Assembly: GCA_024641025.1 (NCBI GenBank)
Contig: JAHEDW010000007.1
Location: 1 to 50,357 of the forward strand
Length of the DNA: 50,357 nucleotides
DNA from: Gallionella sp.
Lineage (GTDB): Bacteria; Pseudomonadota; Gammaproteobacteria; Burkholderiales; Gallionellaceae
Direction: 5' to 3'
Shown: positions 8,692 through 16,704 of the stretch, piece by piece
Numbering within the stretch: position 1 is the first letter of the stretch
How the letters are laid out: each line of letters starts with the position of its first letter
Position numbers and translations under genes: made by a program
The notes under the pieces: model-generated
The model's input: the letters and a program-made list of their open reading frames with translations, nothing else
Told to the model about the DNA's origin: nothing
Database searches by the model: none

Positions 8692-10263
8692 TTAACGTCT
8701 CCCGGCCAGTTCAGCCCTTTCAACGATCACTCGATACAGATCCAGATCGGCCTGTTTGTAAGCCCGCACGCCGGGGAGCTGAAGCTGGGCGCGCTGCCCG
8801 GACGAAAGTTTAGCTGTGACCAGCAGGGGATCGCTTTGCTGGTCCGGTTGCCGGGTCTCCGCGTTGATATGAACTATGCGAACATACACATTGGTGACAG
8901 TCACACTGGTTGGGTTGTATACCACTGCATAGATATATCCCATGTTGTCGGCCTGGGCAGCAGCCTGCAGGAACTTTGCTGGATTGCTAGCGATCTCCAG
9001 ACGCTGGTAGCGCGCCTTCGCCAACTTTCCGGAATCGGATTCTGAATCGGCGGCAACCTGGTACTGCTGTATCGCAGTTTTGAAATCGCCTCGTCCTTCC
9101 GCGATCTGGCCCAGCACATAATAACTGGTCGCGGTGGGCAACAACTCATTGCTGCGCTTGAGAAAGGTTTCTGCTTCCTTCGAACGCCCCAGGCTGTTCA
9201 GCACGACACCGCTCTGCACATACGGCCTGAAATAATCCGGCTGCAATCTGATCGCTTGCTGGTAATTGCCCAGTGCATCCTCGTTTCGGTTCTGCTTCAT
9301 CGCGATGTCGCCGAGCAGTTCCTGGAAGCGCGCCTCGCGGGGCTCGCCTGCATTGGCCACCTTTGCCAATGTCGTAGCTTTGTCGACATCGCCCTTGGCA
9401 AGTGCCTGCACGCCATCGTCATATGCCTTGTAGGCAGGCTGTGTTGCTTTCAACTTGCCCACCTTCTGTGCATAGATTTCCTTACCCAATATGCCGCCTT
9501 CACCGAGTTGAGCCAAGGTTGCCTTATTCGCGGCAACGCGTTCAGCCGAGGGCGGGTGGCTGGCGAACAAACCCTCGAGGAAACTTGAATTTCGATCCTT
9601 GCTCAGGCGCACGAATGTTTCCTGCAGCGTCACTGCGGCACGCGGGTCATAACCAGCTTTCTTCATGTAACGCATGCCGTACAGATCGGCTTCCGATTCA
9701 TCGTCGCGGCTATATTTTTTTGATATGAGTTGTGTGCTCAATTGCGCGCCACCCACGATCAGATCAGCATATTTGTTATCCTGTGCAGCAATACCTGTTG
9801 CCATCACTGCGCCCTGTAGCAGCAAACCTGTTTCCATGCTTTGTGCGCCGTGCCGTGCCGCAGCATGGACGATCTCATGGCTTAGAACAGCGGCAAGCTC
9901 GGCTTCGCTATTCAGCTCGTAAAGCAGGCCACGATTGAACGCGATTTTTCCACCGGGCATCGCCCAAGCGTTCGGGACGGAATTGTTCAACACCACAAAT
10001 TCATACGGCAATTGCCGATCAGATACCGCCGCGAGCTTTTTCCCCACACTCTGTACATAAGCAGTCAGATCAGGATCGATGTCGTAATCACCGCCCTGTT
10101 GCTGGCGTGCAGGAACATAGTTCTTCTGGCCGATGGAAACTTCCTCGGATTCTGAAACTAGTTGAAGCTCGCGTTTGTGCGTAACCGGATTGGTGCCGCA
10201 ACCGGCCAACGAAAATATCATCACTGCGGCAGCAAACTTGCAGGTGTAGGATTTCAGCATCAT
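8692..10263 (-). CDS. M48-family metalloprotease lipoprotein with TPR repeats (BepA-like)
   Basis: A 523-residue periplasmic lipoprotein protease. The signal sequence ends in the lipobox LAGC (Cys22). The zinc site is HEIVH at residues 129-133, with the downstream glutamate in SEADLYGMRYM. The C-terminal half holds TPR repeats (for example EDALGNYQQAIRLQPDYFRPYVQSG, cut here by family pattern). The layout matches BepA/YfgC, which degrades or assists outer-membrane proteins such as LptD. The ATG at 10263 follows AAGGAACGA, a good ribosome site, and gives a proper signal peptide; the frame opens earlier at 10320. It lies about 100 bases upstream of NfeD on the same strand, so the envelope-quality genes may be co-transcribed. 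Confidence 0.92.
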   Translation of the reverse strand: MMLKSYTCKFAAAVMIFSLAGCGTNPVTHKRELQLVSESEEVSIGQKNYVPARQQQGGDYDIDPDLTAYVQSVGKKLAAVSDRQLPYEFVVLNNSVPNAWAMPGGKIAFNRGLLYELNSEAELAAVLSHEIVHAAARHGAQSMETGLLLQGAVMATGIAAQDNKYADLIVGGAQLSTQLISKKYSRDDESEADLYGMRYMKKAGYDPRAAVTLQETFVRLSKDRNSSFLEGLFASHPPSAERVAANKATLAQLGEGGILGKEIYAQKVGKLKATQPAYKAYDDGVQALAKGDVDKATTLAKVANAGEPREARFQELLGDIAMKQNRNEDALGNYQQAIRLQPDYFRPYVQSGVVLNSLGRSKEAETFLKRSNELLPTATSYYVLGQIAEGRGDFKTAIQQYQVAADSESDSGKLAKARYQRLEIASNPAKFLQAAAQADNMGYIYAVVYNPTSVTVTNVYVRIVHINAETRQPDQQSDPLLVTAKLSSGQRAQLQLPGVRAYKQADLDLYRVIVERAELAGRR

Positions 10264-10497
10264 TCGTTCCTTGTAATAGGAGTCAGTACAGCGAATCATT
10301 TTAACAGGAGTATGGGGCATCCTGCCCCTGCATGAATGTTACGATGGGCACCTGTCAGGGCACATAGTTCCCGATCCTGAACCTCGCAAGACAACCGGCA
10401 GCAGGATGAGTAAGCCGAATTGATTTATATAGTGCCCACTCGCCAACGCATTGAATCTGGGATATTTGGTGTAGGGATTTCAAAGGATAGCGTCGAA

Positions 10498-11241
10498 ATG
10501 AAAGTAGCTGTTCTGTCCGACATTCACAGCAACCTGGAGGCGCTGCACGCCTGCCTCGCCCATGCCCGCTCTAAAGGAGCGGAGCAATATGTCTTTCTTG
10601 GCGACCTGCTGGGCTACGGTGCGGATCCAAAAGCATGCCTGGAGATCATCGCACCAATGGTGAGCGCCGGCGCCCTTGCGGTGATGGGCAATCATGACGA
10701 AGCAGTACTTGGCGGCTTTTGCGAGAACCTGGCGTTCGCAGCACGCGATGCGATCTACTGGACCCGGGAACAGTTGGGACAACCAGAGCGCGATTTTCTC
10801 AAGACCTTGCCGATGGTGTCGCGCAAGGACAATGCATTCTATGTCCATGCCAGTGCCGTTGCTCCCGAGCGCTGGACTTATATCGACAATGTGGTTACCG
10901 CAGCGAAATGCATGAAGGCATCCGGGTCACAACTGACCTTTGTCGGTCATGTTCATCATCAGACGTTGTATTACACCGCCGGCGGTGGTGCTGCGCAGGT
11001 TTTTATTCCGGTTGCCGGTGTTGAGATTCCGGTTACGCAGCACCGACAGTGGCTTGCTATCGTGGGGTCGGTCGGGCAGCAACGAGACGGGAGTCCGCCT
11101 GCCGCGTACCTGCTTCACGATCAGCACCGCGAATCCCTGACTTATTTTCGGGTGCCGTATGATTATTTGAGTGCCGCCGGCAAGATCCGTGCTGCCGGCT
11201 TGCCTGAAAGGTTTGCCCTCAGACTGGAGAAAGGGAGCTGA
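10498..11241 (+). CDS. Calcineurin-like metallophosphoesterase
   Basis: A 247-residue metallophosphatase. Metal-binding motifs in order are SDIHSN (residues 7-12), GDLLGYG, GNHDEA, and the C-terminal GHVHHQ. The protein belongs to the YfcE/MJ0936-like clan whose members hydrolyse phosphodiesters or phosphoproteins. The start at 10498 follows AAAGGATA and removes a 26-residue non-conserved extension. Its stop codon lies four bases before the start of the Ser/Thr kinase gene, so the two are almost certainly one transcript. This suggests, but does not prove, that the phosphatase opposes the kinase. Confidence 0.9.
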   Translation: MKVAVLSDIHSNLEALHACLAHARSKGAEQYVFLGDLLGYGADPKACLEIIAPMVSAGALAVMGNHDEAVLGGFCENLAFAARDAIYWTREQLGQPERDFLKTLPMVSRKDNAFYVHASAVAPERWTYIDNVVTAAKCMKASGSQLTFVGHVHHQTLYYTAGGGAAQVFIPVAGVEIPVTQHRQWLAIVGSVGQQRDGSPPAAYLLHDQHRESLTYFRVPYDYLSAAGKIRAAGLPERFALRLEKGS

Positions 11242-11245
11242 TCTT

Positions 11246-12643
11246 ATGGAGCTGACGAATCTGCAACCCGGCATCGAGGTCGACAGTTTCCATGTCGGCG
11301 AGAAGATCCACGAAGGCGGCATGGCCGTGCTTTATCGCGTGGAGCGTCAAGGCGGCGAGTTTCCGATGTTGATGAAGGTGCCGCGGATGGAATTCGGCAG
11401 CCATCCCAGTTGTTATGTCGGCTTCGAGGTCGAGCAGATGATCCTCGGTAAACTGACCGGCATGCACGTGCCGCGCTGGGTGGCCAGCGGCACCTTTGAA
11501 GACACGCCCTACCTAGTGATGGAATATGTCGAGGGCAGATCGCTGCACGAATATGCCGATCATGCCCCGTTGCCGGCAGATCAGGCAGCGCATCTGGTCG
11601 CGGCGCTGGCGACTGCAGTGCATGACCTGCACCGGCAGGAGGTGATCCATCTGGATATCAAGCCCGCTAACGTGCTTTACCGGGCGGGCGGGGAGGTGGT
11701 GCTGGTCGATTTTGGTTTGGCGCGCCATTTCCATTGGCCCGATCTGGTGGAAGAAGCGTTCCACAAGCCGGTGGGGAGCTCCGCGTATATTTCGCCGGAG
11801 CAGATCATTGGCAATCGCGACAACCCGCGCAGTGATCTGTTTGCAATCGGGGTGATCCTTTATCAGCTTTGCACTGGGCGGTTGCCGTTCGGCGAACCTA
11901 CCAGCCTGAGCGGATTCCGCCTCCGGCTGTTCCTAGACCCACTGCCGCCGCGGCACTGGGTGCCCGACTTGCCGGCCTGGATGCAGGAGATCATCCTGCA
12001 TTGCCTAGAGGTCGATGCGGAAAATCGCTATGCGACTGCAGCTCAGCTCGCCTTCGATCTTGCCCACCCGGATCAGGTGCCGCTCACCGAGCGGGCAACC
12101 CGGCTCAAGCGTTCCGGGCTGTCGAGCATCATCCGGCGTTGGTGGCAGAGCTTGCGCACCGAGCAGCGTAAACATGAAGTCCCAACCACACATCTCGCGC
12201 AGGCGCCACAGATCCTGGTTGCGCTTGATCCGGGTGTCGGTCAGGAAGCATTGCTGCGGGCAATTCTGGCTGCAGTGCGCCGTGCCGCTGCGGCGGACGA
12301 CAATTGCAGGATCATGTGCGTGACGGTGCTCGAGCCGGACATCTCCACCGATCAGGAGACCGGTCACGAGCTGGTTAACAGCCTTTATACCCAGCGACTG
12401 GTGGAACTGCATCACTGGGCTGCCGAACTTCAGTTACCGCAATATCGCTTGCGCTTCCACGTGCTGGAAGGGGCGAACGCCGCTACTGTGCTGCTCGATT
12501 ACGCACGCCAGAATCATGTGGACCAAATCATCATGGGCGCACGCGGCAGATCCGGCCTGCGTCGGATACTGGGCAGTGTATCCGCGCGGGTGGTTGCCGA
12601 GGCACGCTGCACAGTGACCGTGGTGCATGCACCCAGTGCTTAA
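11246..12643 (+). CDS. Ser/Thr protein kinase fused to a universal stress protein domain
   Basis: A 465-residue soluble fusion. Residues 13-280 are a Hanks-type kinase: glycine loop GEKIHEGGMAV, lysine 44 in MLMKVP, catalytic HLDIKPANVL (residues 135-144), DFGLAR (155-160) and the SPEQ activation-segment end. All key residues are present, so it should be active. Residues about 315-465 form a UspA-like domain with an ATP-binding-type GARGRSGLRRILGSVSARV loop (G-x2-G-x9-GS). There is no transmembrane segment, unlike PknB. The start at 11246 is preferred because of AAAGGGAG ahead of it. It is coupled to the phosphatase gene and is followed, after 310 bases, by the YeiH-type transporter gene. Confidence 0.93.
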   Translation: MELTNLQPGIEVDSFHVGEKIHEGGMAVLYRVERQGGEFPMLMKVPRMEFGSHPSCYVGFEVEQMILGKLTGMHVPRWVASGTFEDTPYLVMEYVEGRSLHEYADHAPLPADQAAHLVAALATAVHDLHRQEVIHLDIKPANVLYRAGGEVVLVDFGLARHFHWPDLVEEAFHKPVGSSAYISPEQIIGNRDNPRSDLFAIGVILYQLCTGRLPFGEPTSLSGFRLRLFLDPLPPRHWVPDLPAWMQEIILHCLEVDAENRYATAAQLAFDLAHPDQVPLTERATRLKRSGLSSIIRRWWQSLRTEQRKHEVPTTHLAQAPQILVALDPGVGQEALLRAILAAVRRAAAADDNCRIMCVTVLEPDISTDQETGHELVNSLYTQRLVELHHWAAELQLPQYRLRFHVLEGANAATVLLDYARQNHVDQIIMGARGRSGLRRILGSVSARVVAEARCTVTVVHAPSA

Positions 12644-12953
12644 CGAACGTGATTGATTTTAATATTAAAGTTTCCTCATAAACTAATGTGATTGACTGAA
12701 CTTAAAGCACCATGATAGAAATATTATTAGATCAGCAAAAATAAATGGAATATTTCCGCCTGCTGTTACGTCTACTTGAGGATTACTAACATCAGGTTGA
12801 ATCTGTGGTTCGGTGCGGACGTGGATGAATTCCGGCAGCAATAGGAGCAAATAGAGGAGGTTTTACCAACGAATCAACTGAAATCCGGTAACTAGGCTCG
12901 CTGTAGAGGGCTATGCTCGTAATCATTAAGTAGTACTTTAAAGGGGGAACGTA
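12644..12953. other. Intergenic region before the YeiH-type transporter gene
   Basis: This AT-rich stretch probably carries the transporter promoter. The only clear element is the ribosome site GGGGGAA at 12943-12949. A second Shine-Dalgarno-like GAGGAGG lies at 12855-12861 but is not followed by a start codon. No hairpin with a T-run and no RNA gene was seen. Confidence 0.45.
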
Positions 12954-14708
12954 ATGATCTATACAGTAAAGTCATCAGCACTACTGATCATCGGCATAGT
13001 CATGCTGGCATGGGCAGGTCTTAATAGTTCAGGCGCAGTCGACGGCATGCAGTCCTACCTGCTGGCTAGCGACTACAAAGACCACGTCAAGGTCATGAAA
13101 AAATACGATGCGCAAGTGAAAGAGGCTACCGAAAAGGCAGCGGCGGCAGGTCAACCCGCGCCGGAAATGAAAATGCCCGCCTCGAAATTCGACCACTCCA
13201 AGGCGACCCAGTCCAAGATGTCGAATTATTTTGGCATAGCCTTTGTTCTGATCGGGCTGTTCACGCTGGTATGGAAACCCAAGCCGGGCAATCTCGACTA
13301 CCTTATCTCGGTCGTGCCCGGGATCGCATACATCCTGCTGATCGCCTTTATTGTCAGATGGGGACTTGATCCGATCTTCGGCAACTGGGGCAAGGCGGCA
13401 GAGCCGGCGCTGGGCTGGAATTTCGCCAAAATATTCAACCTGAACTATGTCGTGATTGGTATCGTGATCGGCATCGTCGTTGTCAATGTGTTCAAGATAC
13501 CGGCATGGGCAGCCAACGGCGTGCGCACCGCGCGCTTCTTCCTCAAGACCGGCGTGATATTGCTGGGCACCCTTTACAGCGCGGCTGAACTCGCGCAACT
13601 GGGCGCACTTTCCGTGGTCATGATCGGCATCTTCGTGCTGGGCTCCGTTTGGATGGTGCTTTACATGGGCAAGCGCATGGGGACACCCAATTCCATGACG
13701 GCGGTGCTTTCGGCCGGCATGGGCGTGTGCGGTGTTTCCGCCACCGTGGCGGCCGCGCCGGTGGTTCAGGCCAAGGCCGAAGAGATCGCCTACACTATCG
13801 GGACCATCCTGATCTGGGGCGTAGGTTGCATGTTCGTGTTCCCTACCATCGGCCACCTGCTGAATATGGGCCCGGTGCAATTCGGCGCCTGGGCCGGCAC
13901 GGGTATCCTGAATTCGGCGCAGGTTGCCGGCGCAGCCTTGGCATTCGATCCGCACAACATCGAAACGCTCAAGGTGGCAGAGATCTTCAATATCACCCGC
14001 GTGCTGTTCCTGCCTATCATCGTGTTGTGGCTGGCTGCCTGGTATGTCAAGCATGAAGAGGGTGCGGAGAAAGTCAACCTCACACAAGTACTCGTCGCCA
14101 AGTTCCCGGTATTCGTGCTGGGCTTCATCGCAATGTTTGCCTTGAGCTCCATGGGCGTGTTCGCGCCGGCCGGGCACTATAAAGGCAAATACTTCAGCAG
14201 CACCGAGATCAAGGAAGACAAGCTGCTCAAGAGCGATGAGACAAGTGCCGTGCAGGGTGAACTGAACCGGCTCCGCGGCGCAGAAGGATCGCAGGCGCTG
14301 AGCAAGTACCTGACCGAAAGCCACGTCACACTCGGCAAGCGCAATGTGACATCGGAAGATGTCTACACGGCGTTGACCGAGCTGGCCGCCAACAAGAAGA
14401 TCATGACGCGCGAAGAGGATAGTGTCCTTGAATCGCTGGCCAAGATGGACGGTATCGACAAGGCGGCCAAGGAGGCCATCAGCAACGCGCACCATGCGGC
14501 CTACCATACCTCCAAGTCCATCAAGGCGTACCGCAACTGGATCGCATGGCTGTTCGCCTTCGGCCTGATCGGATTGGGCATGCAGATCACCGGCAAGGCA
14601 CTCAAGCAGGCTGGCGGCGCTCCGCTGGTCATCGGCGGCGTGGTAGGCACTGTGAAAGCCATCGGCTCGCTGATCGTGGTGATGCTGTTCGTCAAAGAAT
14701 TCATTTAA
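12954..14708 (+). CDS. Enlarged YeiH-family putative sulphate exporter
   Basis: A 584-residue polytopic membrane protein of the YeiH family (PF03601, putative sulphate exporter). The core blocks VRTARFFLKTGVILLGTLYS and the glycine-rich SAGMGVCGVSATVAAAPVVQ are diagnostic of the family. Typical members have about 350 residues. This one has two additions: a charged N-terminal segment between the first membrane helix and the core (residues 31-82), and a hydrophilic, mostly helical insert of about 120 residues (roughly 400-523) ahead of the last two membrane helices. It follows the kinase-USP gene and precedes a 40-residue membrane peptide. Transport substrate is unproven for the whole family. 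Confidence 0.88.
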   Translation: MIYTVKSSALLIIGIVMLAWAGLNSSGAVDGMQSYLLASDYKDHVKVMKKYDAQVKEATEKAAAAGQPAPEMKMPASKFDHSKATQSKMSNYFGIAFVLIGLFTLVWKPKPGNLDYLISVVPGIAYILLIAFIVRWGLDPIFGNWGKAAEPALGWNFAKIFNLNYVVIGIVIGIVVVNVFKIPAWAANGVRTARFFLKTGVILLGTLYSAAELAQLGALSVVMIGIFVLGSVWMVLYMGKRMGTPNSMTAVLSAGMGVCGVSATVAAAPVVQAKAEEIAYTIGTILIWGVGCMFVFPTIGHLLNMGPVQFGAWAGTGILNSAQVAGAALAFDPHNIETLKVAEIFNITRVLFLPIIVLWLAAWYVKHEEGAEKVNLTQVLVAKFPVFVLGFIAMFALSSMGVFAPAGHYKGKYFSSTEIKEDKLLKSDETSAVQGELNRLRGAEGSQALSKYLTESHVTLGKRNVTSEDVYTALTELAANKKIMTREEDSVLESLAKMDGIDKAAKEAISNAHHAAYHTSKSIKAYRNWIAWLFAFGLIGLGMQITGKALKQAGGAPLVIGGVVGTVKAIGSLIVVMLFVKEFI

Positions 14709-14721
14709 GAGGAGAGCAATC

Positions 14722-14844
14722 ATGGCAGAACAAAAATTCGAACGTGGCACCAGCCTGTCTATCTTTGTCAGCGACCGCAGGGAAGACATCACTGCGCTGA
14801 TTTTTGCTTTCGTCATCGCATTTGGCGTATTGCTCACGACCTGA
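14722..14844 (+). CDS. Small 40-residue single-span membrane protein
   Basis: A 40-codon frame from ATG 14722 to TGA 14844, too short for ordinary ORF cut-offs. It begins 13 bases after the transporter stop and has a strong ribosome site (AAGAGGAGAG). The first 22 residues are charged and hydrophilic (MAEQKFERG... SDRREDI) and the last 18 form one membrane helix (ALIFAFVIAFGVLL). A strong terminator follows at once. The position and signals argue for a real small subunit or regulator of the transporter, as known for other transporters with small accessory proteins (for example KdpF, MgtS), although no homology is claimed. Confidence 0.75.
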   Translation: MAEQKFERGTSLSIFVSDRREDITALIFAFVIAFGVLLTT

Positions 14845-14858
14845 GGCAGTTAAACCTA

Positions 14859-14900
14859 GCGCGGGCACCTTGTAACAGCAGGGTGCCCGCGCGTTTTTTT
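14859..14900 (+). terminator. Rho-independent terminator after the transporter unit
   Basis: A perfect 11-base-pair GC-rich stem (14859-14869 with 14882-14892) with a 12-base loop is followed by one G and seven T residues (14894-14900). It ends the transporter plus small-peptide transcript. The next gene starts 12 bases later and so needs its own promoter or read-through. Confidence 0.9.
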
Positions 14901-14911
14901 GGCGCTTGAAC

Positions 14912-15382
14912 ATGAAAAATCTGAAATCGATATTGCTGGCGCATCATGGCACGCCGGGTGCGTTGCTGGCCGAGGCGCTGGCGCTTGAAACGGCTGTAGC
15001 TGGACAGACGCAGATCGTGCATCTGCTGGTCGTACCAGATTTTTGGGAAGGCATGCAGGGCGACGACTGGCTGAATAACGCCTCGACCCGCGATACCTTC
15101 GGCAGCTATGTCGAAGGCCTGCTCGAGGCGGACGTCAAACAACAGTTGCGCGCACTGGAAGGTCGCTGTGCCGAACGTGGTTTCGCCTACAAGCCGGTGA
15201 TGCGCCAAGGAGACCCGGCGCAGTGCCTGCTGGAGACGGCAGTGCAGGAGGATGTCTCGATGGTGGTGATCGGCCCGCCGCGTCCCAAGGGCGTGCCCGG
15301 TTATCGTTCGCGCATGGATATCGAAAAGCTTGCGCGCGGCCTGCATGTGCCGCTGCTGATGGCGGCGCGGGCTGCTTCATGA
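14912..15382 (+). CDS. UspA-like universal stress protein
   Basis: A 156-residue single-domain universal stress protein: an N-terminal KSILLAHHGTPGALLAEALAL strand-helix, a middle acidic region, and C-terminal VSMVVIGPPRPKG... KLARGLHVPLLMA. The usual G-x2-G-x9-G(S/T) ATP loop is altered (GPPRPKGVPGYRS), so nucleotide binding is uncertain. The start is ATG 14912, immediately after the terminator T-run; a TTG two codons earlier is possible. Its stop overlaps the ATG of the next gene (ATGA), implying translational coupling with the SRPBCC-like membrane protein. Confidence 0.85.
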   Translation: MKNLKSILLAHHGTPGALLAEALALETAVAGQTQIVHLLVVPDFWEGMQGDDWLNNASTRDTFGSYVEGLLEADVKQQLRALEGRCAERGFAYKPVMRQGDPAQCLLETAVQEDVSMVVIGPPRPKGVPGYRSRMDIEKLARGLHVPLLMAARAAS

Positions 15383-16026
15383 TGCAGGATGCGGCCGCGC
15401 AGGCCGGCGAGGATGCTGCTTGGATCAGCGTGGAGTTGCCGCTGTCGCAGCGCGATGCCTATGCATTCATCCAGCAAACCGAGCTGCTATTCAGGCTCAA
15501 TCCTTATCTTGCGATCAAATCCTGGCAGGAGGATGCACCCGGCAGGATCTATCTGGGCAAGAAGATCCATCTCGATGCATTGAACGAGATGAACGGCATG
15601 CAGCAGACGATGACGCTGAGCGTGACTGATGTTCAGCCAGATGGGTCATATGCATTGGGTTACGACAAGGGGCTCAAGCAGGGCAGTTTTTTCACTGTGG
15701 AATCCATTACCCCGGATACGTGCCGACTGACTCTGAAGGATCGTTATCCGGCCGAGATCAGCGTGGCCGAGCGCGAAGCACGCCTGAACGAAGTGGACAG
15801 GTCGCTGATACCCTGGGGCGCGGCGATACACGGCTACTTCAAGCGGCGCAAGTACTGGGGATGGCTGCCCTTATACAACAGGTTTCAGGATTCATTTTGG
15901 TTTGGCATGGTGCCGCGGCACCGCCGCATTGCACGGCTGCTGGTCTGGATCACCGTGCTGGAATTCGTGGTGTTTCTGTTTGTATTCGTCATATACTGGC
16001 TTGAACTGGCGCGCGGAAAAATCTAA
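15379..16026 (+). CDS. SRPBCC-like protein with C-terminal membrane anchor
   Basis: About 215 residues. The N-terminal 180 residues have the alternation expected of an SRPBCC (START-like) lipid- or ligand-binding fold (WISVELPLSQRDAYAFIQQ at the start, PDTCRLTLKDRYPAEIS later). Residues about 188-210 form a single membrane helix (LLVWITVLEFVVFLFVFVIYW). The soluble domain probably faces the cytoplasm. A longer frame opens at 15223 but would run inside the universal-stress gene; the ATGA overlap at 15379 is the natural start. I assign the fold with moderate confidence and no function. Confidence 0.75.
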   Translation: MMQDAAAQAGEDAAWISVELPLSQRDAYAFIQQTELLFRLNPYLAIKSWQEDAPGRIYLGKKIHLDALNEMNGMQQTMTLSVTDVQPDGSYALGYDKGLKQGSFFTVESITPDTCRLTLKDRYPAEISVAEREARLNEVDRSLIPWGAAIHGYFKRRKYWGWLPLYNRFQDSFWFGMVPRHRRIARLLVWITVLEFVVFLFVFVIYWLELARGKI

Positions 16027-16061
16027 AAGATCGACCTAGCCGCCGGCCATGTTATCGTTCC

Positions 16062-16084
16062 TGCGGCAGCGCGCTGCTGCCGCA
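16062..16084. repeat. Perfect 9-bp inverted repeat between the SRPBCC-like gene and the rhomboid gene
   Basis: The stem 16062-16070 pairs perfectly with 16076-16084, leaving a five-base loop. It is GC-rich but lacks a following T-run, so it is not a classical intrinsic terminator. It could halt decay, slow transcription, or act as a protein-binding palindrome. Confidence 0.6.
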
Positions 16085-16108
16085 ACAATGAAGATAGGTT
16101 AACTAACG

Positions 16109-16681
16109 ATGACCCCTGCCGTAAAAAGTATCCTGATCGTCACCGTCGTGAGCTTCATGCTGCAGGGTGTCGGCGGCGGCCAGATGATTACCAATTTTGC
16201 GCTGTGGCCGATGACCGGCTCATTCATGCCTTGGCAACTGGTGAGCTATGCATTCCTACACGGCAACTTGATGCACCTTGCCTTTAACATGTACGGCCTG
16301 TGGATGTTCGGCCAGGAACTGGAACTCCTGCTGGGACGCAGGGTGTTCTTGCATCTTTATTTCGCCAGCGTCCTGGCGGCAGGCATCATGCAGGTGCTGG
16401 TCACCACCTTCACCGGCGGCATGTATCCCACCGTGGGCGCATCAGGCGGGGTTTTCGGGATATTGCTCGCCTATGCAATGTATTTTCCGAATCGGGTCAT
16501 CATGTTGATACTACCCCCGGTAGCCATGCGGGCACGGACATTTGTGTTTGTCTACGCAGCCATTGAACTTTTTCTCGGTGTGACCGGAACGCAAGCTGGT
16601 GTGGCACATTTTGCTCACCTTGGTGGCATGATCGGCGCTTATCTGATTCTTAGCTTCAGGGGTCGGAGTCGTTGGCGTTGA
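16109..16681 (+). CDS. Rhomboid-family intramembrane serine protease
   Basis: A 190-residue membrane protein with six helices. It shows HGNLMHLAFNMYGLWMFG (the H-x3-H-x3-N block in helix 2), the nucleophile in GASGGVFGILLAY, and the catalytic histidine in AHLGGMIGAYLI. All catalytic residues are present and the length fits the compact bacterial rhomboid type. Substrates cannot be predicted. It follows the SRPBCC-like gene after 82 bases that contain an inverted repeat. The next frame starts close to its stop codon on the same strand. Confidence 0.93.
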   Translation: MTPAVKSILIVTVVSFMLQGVGGGQMITNFALWPMTGSFMPWQLVSYAFLHGNLMHLAFNMYGLWMFGQELELLLGRRVFLHLYFASVLAAGIMQVLVTTFTGGMYPTVGASGGVFGILLAYAMYFPNRVIMLILPPVAMRARTFVFVYAAIELFLGVTGTQAGVAHFAHLGGMIGAYLILSFRGRSRWR

Positions 16682-16704
16682 ATGGCTCGACACAAATCAT
16701 CCCG

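Noticed and set aside
13029-14837. A 602-codon open frame on the minus strand, antisense to the YeiH-type transporter
   Set aside because: It is a codon-bias shadow of a GC-rich membrane protein: His/Asp/Gln-rich composition, no family features, no ribosome site, and the plus-strand frame is a clear transporter.
15223-15378. Extension of the SRPBCC-like gene to a start inside the universal-stress gene
   Set aside because: The extra 52 residues are Ala/Gly/Arg-rich shadow sequence; the ATGA overlap at 15379 gives a better start.
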